Source: Actinomycetes bacterium (lineage in GTDB: Bacteria > Actinomycetota > Acidimicrobiia > Acidimicrobiales > Palsa-688). From it: a stretch of 7,472 nucleotides of DNA. The position numbers were made by a program, and so were the translations under genes. The notes under the pieces are model-generated. The model made no database searches and was not told where the DNA came from. It was given only the letters and a program-made list of their open reading frames with translations. Of this stretch, positions 4,710 through 7,472 are shown one piece after another (within the stretch, counting starts at the first letter, position 1; every line of letters begins with the position of its first letter). The DNA lies in the NCBI GenBank assembly GCA_021846485.1, contig JAJZWW010000153.1, positions 1-7,472 of the forward strand, in the 5' to 3' direction.

Positions 4710-7472
4710 CTATTCGAGCAGCGCCCTGACGTCCTCGGCCCGCAGCGCCCCGGACTCGAACCCGCCACCCCCGACGACGCTGTCGAACAGCGCTGCCTTG
4801 CGGGCCTTCAACGCCATCACCTTCTCCTCGATGGTGTCGCGGGCCACCAGCCGGTAGACCATCACCTTGCGGGTCTGGCCGATGCGGTGCACCCGGTCGA
4901 CGGCCTGCGCCTCGGTCGCCGGGTTCCACCACGGGTCGAGCAGGATGCAGTAGTCGGCCTCGGTGAGGTTGAGCCCGAAGCCGCCGGCCTTCAGGCTGAC
5001 CATGAACACCGGGGCGCTCCCCTCCCGGAACCCGGCGATCACCTCACCCCGGTTGCGGGTCTTGCCGTCCAGGTAGCAGCAGTCGATCCCCGCCGCCTCG
5101 ACCCGCCGGCGGGCCTCCCCCAGGTAGCGGGTGAACTGGCTGAACACCAGCACCCGGTGGCCGTCGGCGACCACCTCGGCGAGCATGTCGGTGAGCACGT
5201 CGAGCTTGGTGGACGGCACGCCGGCGTGGGCCGGGTCGACGAGGGTGACGTCGAGGGCGGCCTGGCGCAGCAGGGTGAGGCTGCGGAAGATCTCGAAGCG
5301 GTGGGCGACGACGTCTTCGAGCAGGCCGAGGACCTTCTGGCGCTCCCGGGCGAGGTAGGTCTGGTAGAGCTTGCGGTGGCGGGGGTGGAGGTCGAGCTCG
5401 AGGACCTGCTCCTGCTTGTCGGGCAGGTCGGAGGCGACCTGCTCCTTGGTGCGCCGCAGCATGACCGGCTTGATCCGCCGGCGGAGCTGCTCGAGGCGCT
5501 CCCCGTCGCCGTGGCGCTCGATCGGGACCCGGTAGGTCTCGGCGAAGCGGTCCGGGCGGGCGAACAGCCCGGGGGCGGTGATCGAGCTGAGCGCCCACAG
5601 CTCGGTGAGGGAGTTCTCGAGCGGCGTGCCGGTCATCGCCAGCTTGAACTCCGCCGGCAGTCGCCGGGCACGCTGGTAGTTGTGCGAGGCGGGGTTCTTC
5701 GCGAACTGGGCTTCGTCGAGCATCATCCCCGCCCAGGGGATGGCCTCGTAGTCGTCGTACTCGAGGCGGAACAGCGTGTAGGAGGTGACCACCAGCCCGG
5801 CGCCGGCGACCGCCTCGGCGAGCGGCGTCCCCCGGCGTCGCTCGGTCTCGGTGATCGCGACGGTGGGGACCCCCGGGGCGAAGCGGGCCGCCTCGGCCAC
5901 CCAGTTGCCGACCACGCTGGTCGGGGCGACGACCAGCCACGGCGCTTCCCGGCCCTGCTCGCGGGCGTGGCAGACCAGGGCGAGCGCCTCTAGGGTCTTG
6001 CCGAGGCCCATGTCGTCGGCGAGGATCCCGCCGAGGCGGTGCTCGTAGCGGGAGGCGAGCCACTGGAAGCCCTCCTCCTGGTAGGGGCGCAGCGCGGCGT
6101 GCAGCCCGGCGGGCAGCGGCCGGTCGGTCTCGTCGCCGACGCCGGCGAGGGCGGCGACCGCGTCGGCCCAGGCGCCGGCCTGGGCGGTGACGATCCCGAG
6201 GGCGACCAGCTCCTCCCACAGGCTGGCCTGGAAGCGGCCGAGGCGCACGACCCCGTCGCGGGGGGCGTCTTGGAGGCTGCGGGCCTCGGCGATCAGCTCG
6301 GCGAGCTGGCGCAGCTCGGGCCGGTCGAGGGCGAAGTAGGTGCCCGACGGCAGCAGCAGGTGGCTCTCCTCCGCCGCCAGGGCGCGGAACAGCTCGTGGA
6401 AGGGGACCTCCTCACCGCCGACCTCGACCTCGACGAGCAGGTCGAACCAGTCCCCGTCGGTCGACTCCTCCCCGCCGAGGCGGACGACGGGCGCGTCGGT
6501 GGCCTCCCGGTACTCGGGCAGCTCGCCGGCGAGGACGACCTCGAGGTCGGGGATCGCCTCCAGCCGGGGGAGGACCTCGGCGACGAAGCGGGCGGCGTCC
6601 ATGCCTTCCAGCCGGGAGCGCGAGGCGAGCTGCTCGCCCCAGGGGGTGACCATCACCAGGCTGGTCGTGGCGCGCAGCACCGCCCGGGCGGAATCGAGGG
6701 CGGCGGCGGCGATCTCGTCGGGCTCGTCCCAGATGCTGCGGAGCTCTCCCCCGCCGGAGCGCAGCGACCAGGAGAGCTCGACGAGCGTGCCGTCGCCGGG
6801 CGACAACGTGAGCACCAAGGTGTCGGGGAGGTCGACCAGCTCGACCGAGCCGTCGGTGGAGTCGAACATGACCCGCCGGCGCAGCTTGGGGTAGATCTCG
6901 GATTGGAAGCGGGCGGTCTCCGCGGCGGGGACCTCTATCGGGTCGGCTCGCAGCAGCTCGGCGAGGCCGGGGTCGAGGGGATGGGAAAGGGGGGCCAGGT
7001 GCAGCGCCGGCGCGGCCGTGGACTCCACCCCTTCCGGCCACCAGACGACGCCGTGGGGCGGTGAGCCGATCCACACCAGCTGGCCGGGGTCGATCTCGTC
7101 CTCCCCCGCCCGCAACCTGGCCCGCAGCTGCAGGCCGCTGCCCGCGCGGGTCAGGTCGATCAGCGCCTCGGCCGGCCTGGACGCGAGCACCACCGGCGAG
7201 GCCATCCGGCCGGCGCCGACGAGCGCCAGGCCGACCTCGGACGCCTGGGCGAGCAGGTCCCACACCCGCCGGCTGGAGATGTCCTCCAGCCAGATCGTCT
7301 CTGCGCTCGTCCCGTACCCGTAGCCGTAGCCGGCGCGGCCGCCGAGCACCGAGAGGGCGAGCAGCTCGCGCAGCAGCGCCAGCGCCGGGCCGGCTTCCGG
7401 GCGGCCGAAGCCGACCGAGTCGAGGCGGGACCAGGCGATCCCGGTGCGCACCCACCGGCCGGGCACCGCCCC
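4710..7472 (-). CDS. SNF2-family ATP-dependent helicase/translocase, N-terminus beyond the window
   Basis: This is a superfamily 2 DNA-dependent ATPase of the Snf2 type, which translocates on double-stranded DNA and remodels protein-DNA or transcription complexes rather than simply unwinding. The frame is open to the right edge. The only canonical start near it is GTG 7466, so at least part of the N-terminus is probably missing. Numbering from that GTG (918 residues): a long N-terminal region (1 to about 455) resembles the bacterial SNF2-associated domain found before SNF2_N. Motif I is ILADDMGLGKT (481-491, Walker lysine K490). The Walker B variant is LDEAQ (D584-E585), typical of bacterial Snf2 proteins. 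Motif III is MTGTPLEN (611-618). In the second lobe RVLVFSQF is at 771-778, SLKAGGFGLNLTEAD at 824-838 and VDRVHRIGQT at 856-865, with arginines placed for ATP hydrolysis. All catalytic motifs are intact. A GYGYGYG run occurs at about residue 46. A SWIM zinc finger, common in relatives, could lie off the edge; none is visible here. The gene is convergent to its left-hand neighbour and has no operon partner in view. Confidence 0.92.
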   Translation of the reverse strand, partial: GAVPGRWVRTGIAWSRLDSVGFGRPEAGPALALLRELLALSVLGGRAGYGYGYGTSAETIWLEDISSRRVWDLLAQASEVGLALVGAGRMASPVVLASRPAEALIDLTRAGSGLQLRARLRAGEDEIDPGQLVWIGSPPHGVVWWPEGVESTAAPALHLAPLSHPLDPGLAELLRADPIEVPAAETARFQSEIYPKLRRRVMFDSTDGSVELVDLPDTLVLTLSPGDGTLVELSWSLRSGGGELRSIWDEPDEIAAAALDSARAVLRATTSLVMVTPWGEQLASRSRLEGMDAARFVAEVLPRLEAIPDLEVVLAGELPEYREATDAPVVRLGGEESTDGDWFDLLVEVEVGGEEVPFHELFRALAAEESHLLLPSGTYFALDRPELRQLAELIAEARSLQDAPRDGVVRLGRFQASLWEELVALGIVTAQAGAWADAVAALAGVGDETDRPLPAGLHAALRPYQEEGFQWLASRYEHRLGGILADDMGLGKTLEALALVCHAREQGREAPWLVVAPTSVVGNWVAEAARFAPGVPTVAITETERRRGTPLAEAVAGAGLVVTSYTLFRLEYDDYEAIPWAGMMLDEAQFAKNPASHNYQRARRLPAEFKLAMTGTPLENSLTELWALSSITAPGLFARPDRFAETYRVPIERHGDGERLEQLRRRIKPVMLRRTKEQVASDLPDKQEQVLELDLHPRHRKLYQTYLARERQKVLGLLEDVVAHRFEIFRSLTLLRQAALDVTLVDPAHAGVPSTKLDVLTDMLAEVVADGHRVLVFSQFTRYLGEARRRVEAAGIDCCYLDGKTRNRGEVIAGFREGSAPVFMVSLKAGGFGLNLTEADYCILLDPWWNPATEAQAVDRVHRIGQTRKVMVYRLVARDTIEEKVMALKARKAALFDSVVGGGGFESGALRAEDVRALLE

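Noticed and set aside
4007..4729. TTG-start frame reading through the repeat array as one protein
   Set aside because: Only its first 50 or so residues look like membrane protein; beyond GHLAL it becomes Pro/Ser/Thr-rich noise crossing the 19-bp repeats, and the real continuation is in another frame.
4164..5993. Open frame of 609 codons on the plus strand, antisense to the helicase
   Set aside because: It is the mirror of a strongly biased GC-rich coding sequence. Its composition is Gly/Val/Leu/Asp/His/Arg-rich and it has no recognisable domain, while the opposite strand has all helicase motifs intact.
6039..7064. Open frame of 341 codons on the plus strand
   Set aside because: It is antisense to the helicase N-terminal region, with low-complexity Gly/Asp/Gln/Leu content and no motif.
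2974..7472. Methyltransferase plus SNF2 helicase as a DISARM-like defence module
   Set aside because: The methyltransferase lacks DNA-methylase motifs, the two genes are convergent and separated by a membrane gene and repeats, and no phospholipase-D-like or DUF1998-type partner is present.

Overview
The window is about 7.5 kb of very GC-rich DNA. Codon third positions are almost always G or C, starts include GTG and TTG, and one gene appears leaderless. Together with a SorC-type regulator, a STAS protein and an SNF2 helicase with a long N-terminal extension, this suggests a high-GC actinomycete-like bacterium (Actinomycetota, possibly an Acidimicrobiia-type lineage). The lineage is inference; no rRNA or other phylogenetic marker is present.

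Left part (1-1903, plus strand). The window opens inside a SorC/DeoR-type sugar-binding transcriptional regulator whose DNA-binding N-terminus lies off the left edge. It ends at 802 and is followed by a hairpin with a nearby T-run that looks like its terminator. A non-coding stretch of about 370 bp with further hairpins leads to a two-gene unit: a STAS-domain (anti-sigma-factor-antagonist-like) protein lacking the usual phosphorylatable serine, translationally coupled through a TTGA overlap to a 100-residue protein of unknown function.

Middle part (1904-3708, plus strand). A small heat-shock protein (Hsp20) gene has a TATACT -10-like box followed by a perfect 9-bp inverted repeat that could be an operator or a 5' UTR hairpin. 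A G+C hairpin follows its stop. A 308-bp intergenic region then leads to a well-supported 31-residue single-span membrane peptide, then a strong hairpin and a class I SAM-dependent methyltransferase that appears to be leaderless.

Right part (3709-7472). A small multi-span membrane protein is readable only by combining reading frames. It lacks a canonical start in its main frame and needs a second shift near 4160-4171, so it is a decayed gene or carries assembly errors. It converges on a large SNF2-family helicase on the minus strand, whose N-terminus runs off the right edge. The convergent gap of about 415 bp holds a 9-bp inverted repeat and a 19-bp-period tandem repeat array with two partial copies in opposite orientation.

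There is no convincing operon-scale system here. The plus-strand genes look like separate transcription units apart from the STAS/small-protein pair. The items most worth following up are the 31-residue membrane peptide, the hsp20 inverted repeat, the frameshifted membrane gene and the 19-bp repeat array.
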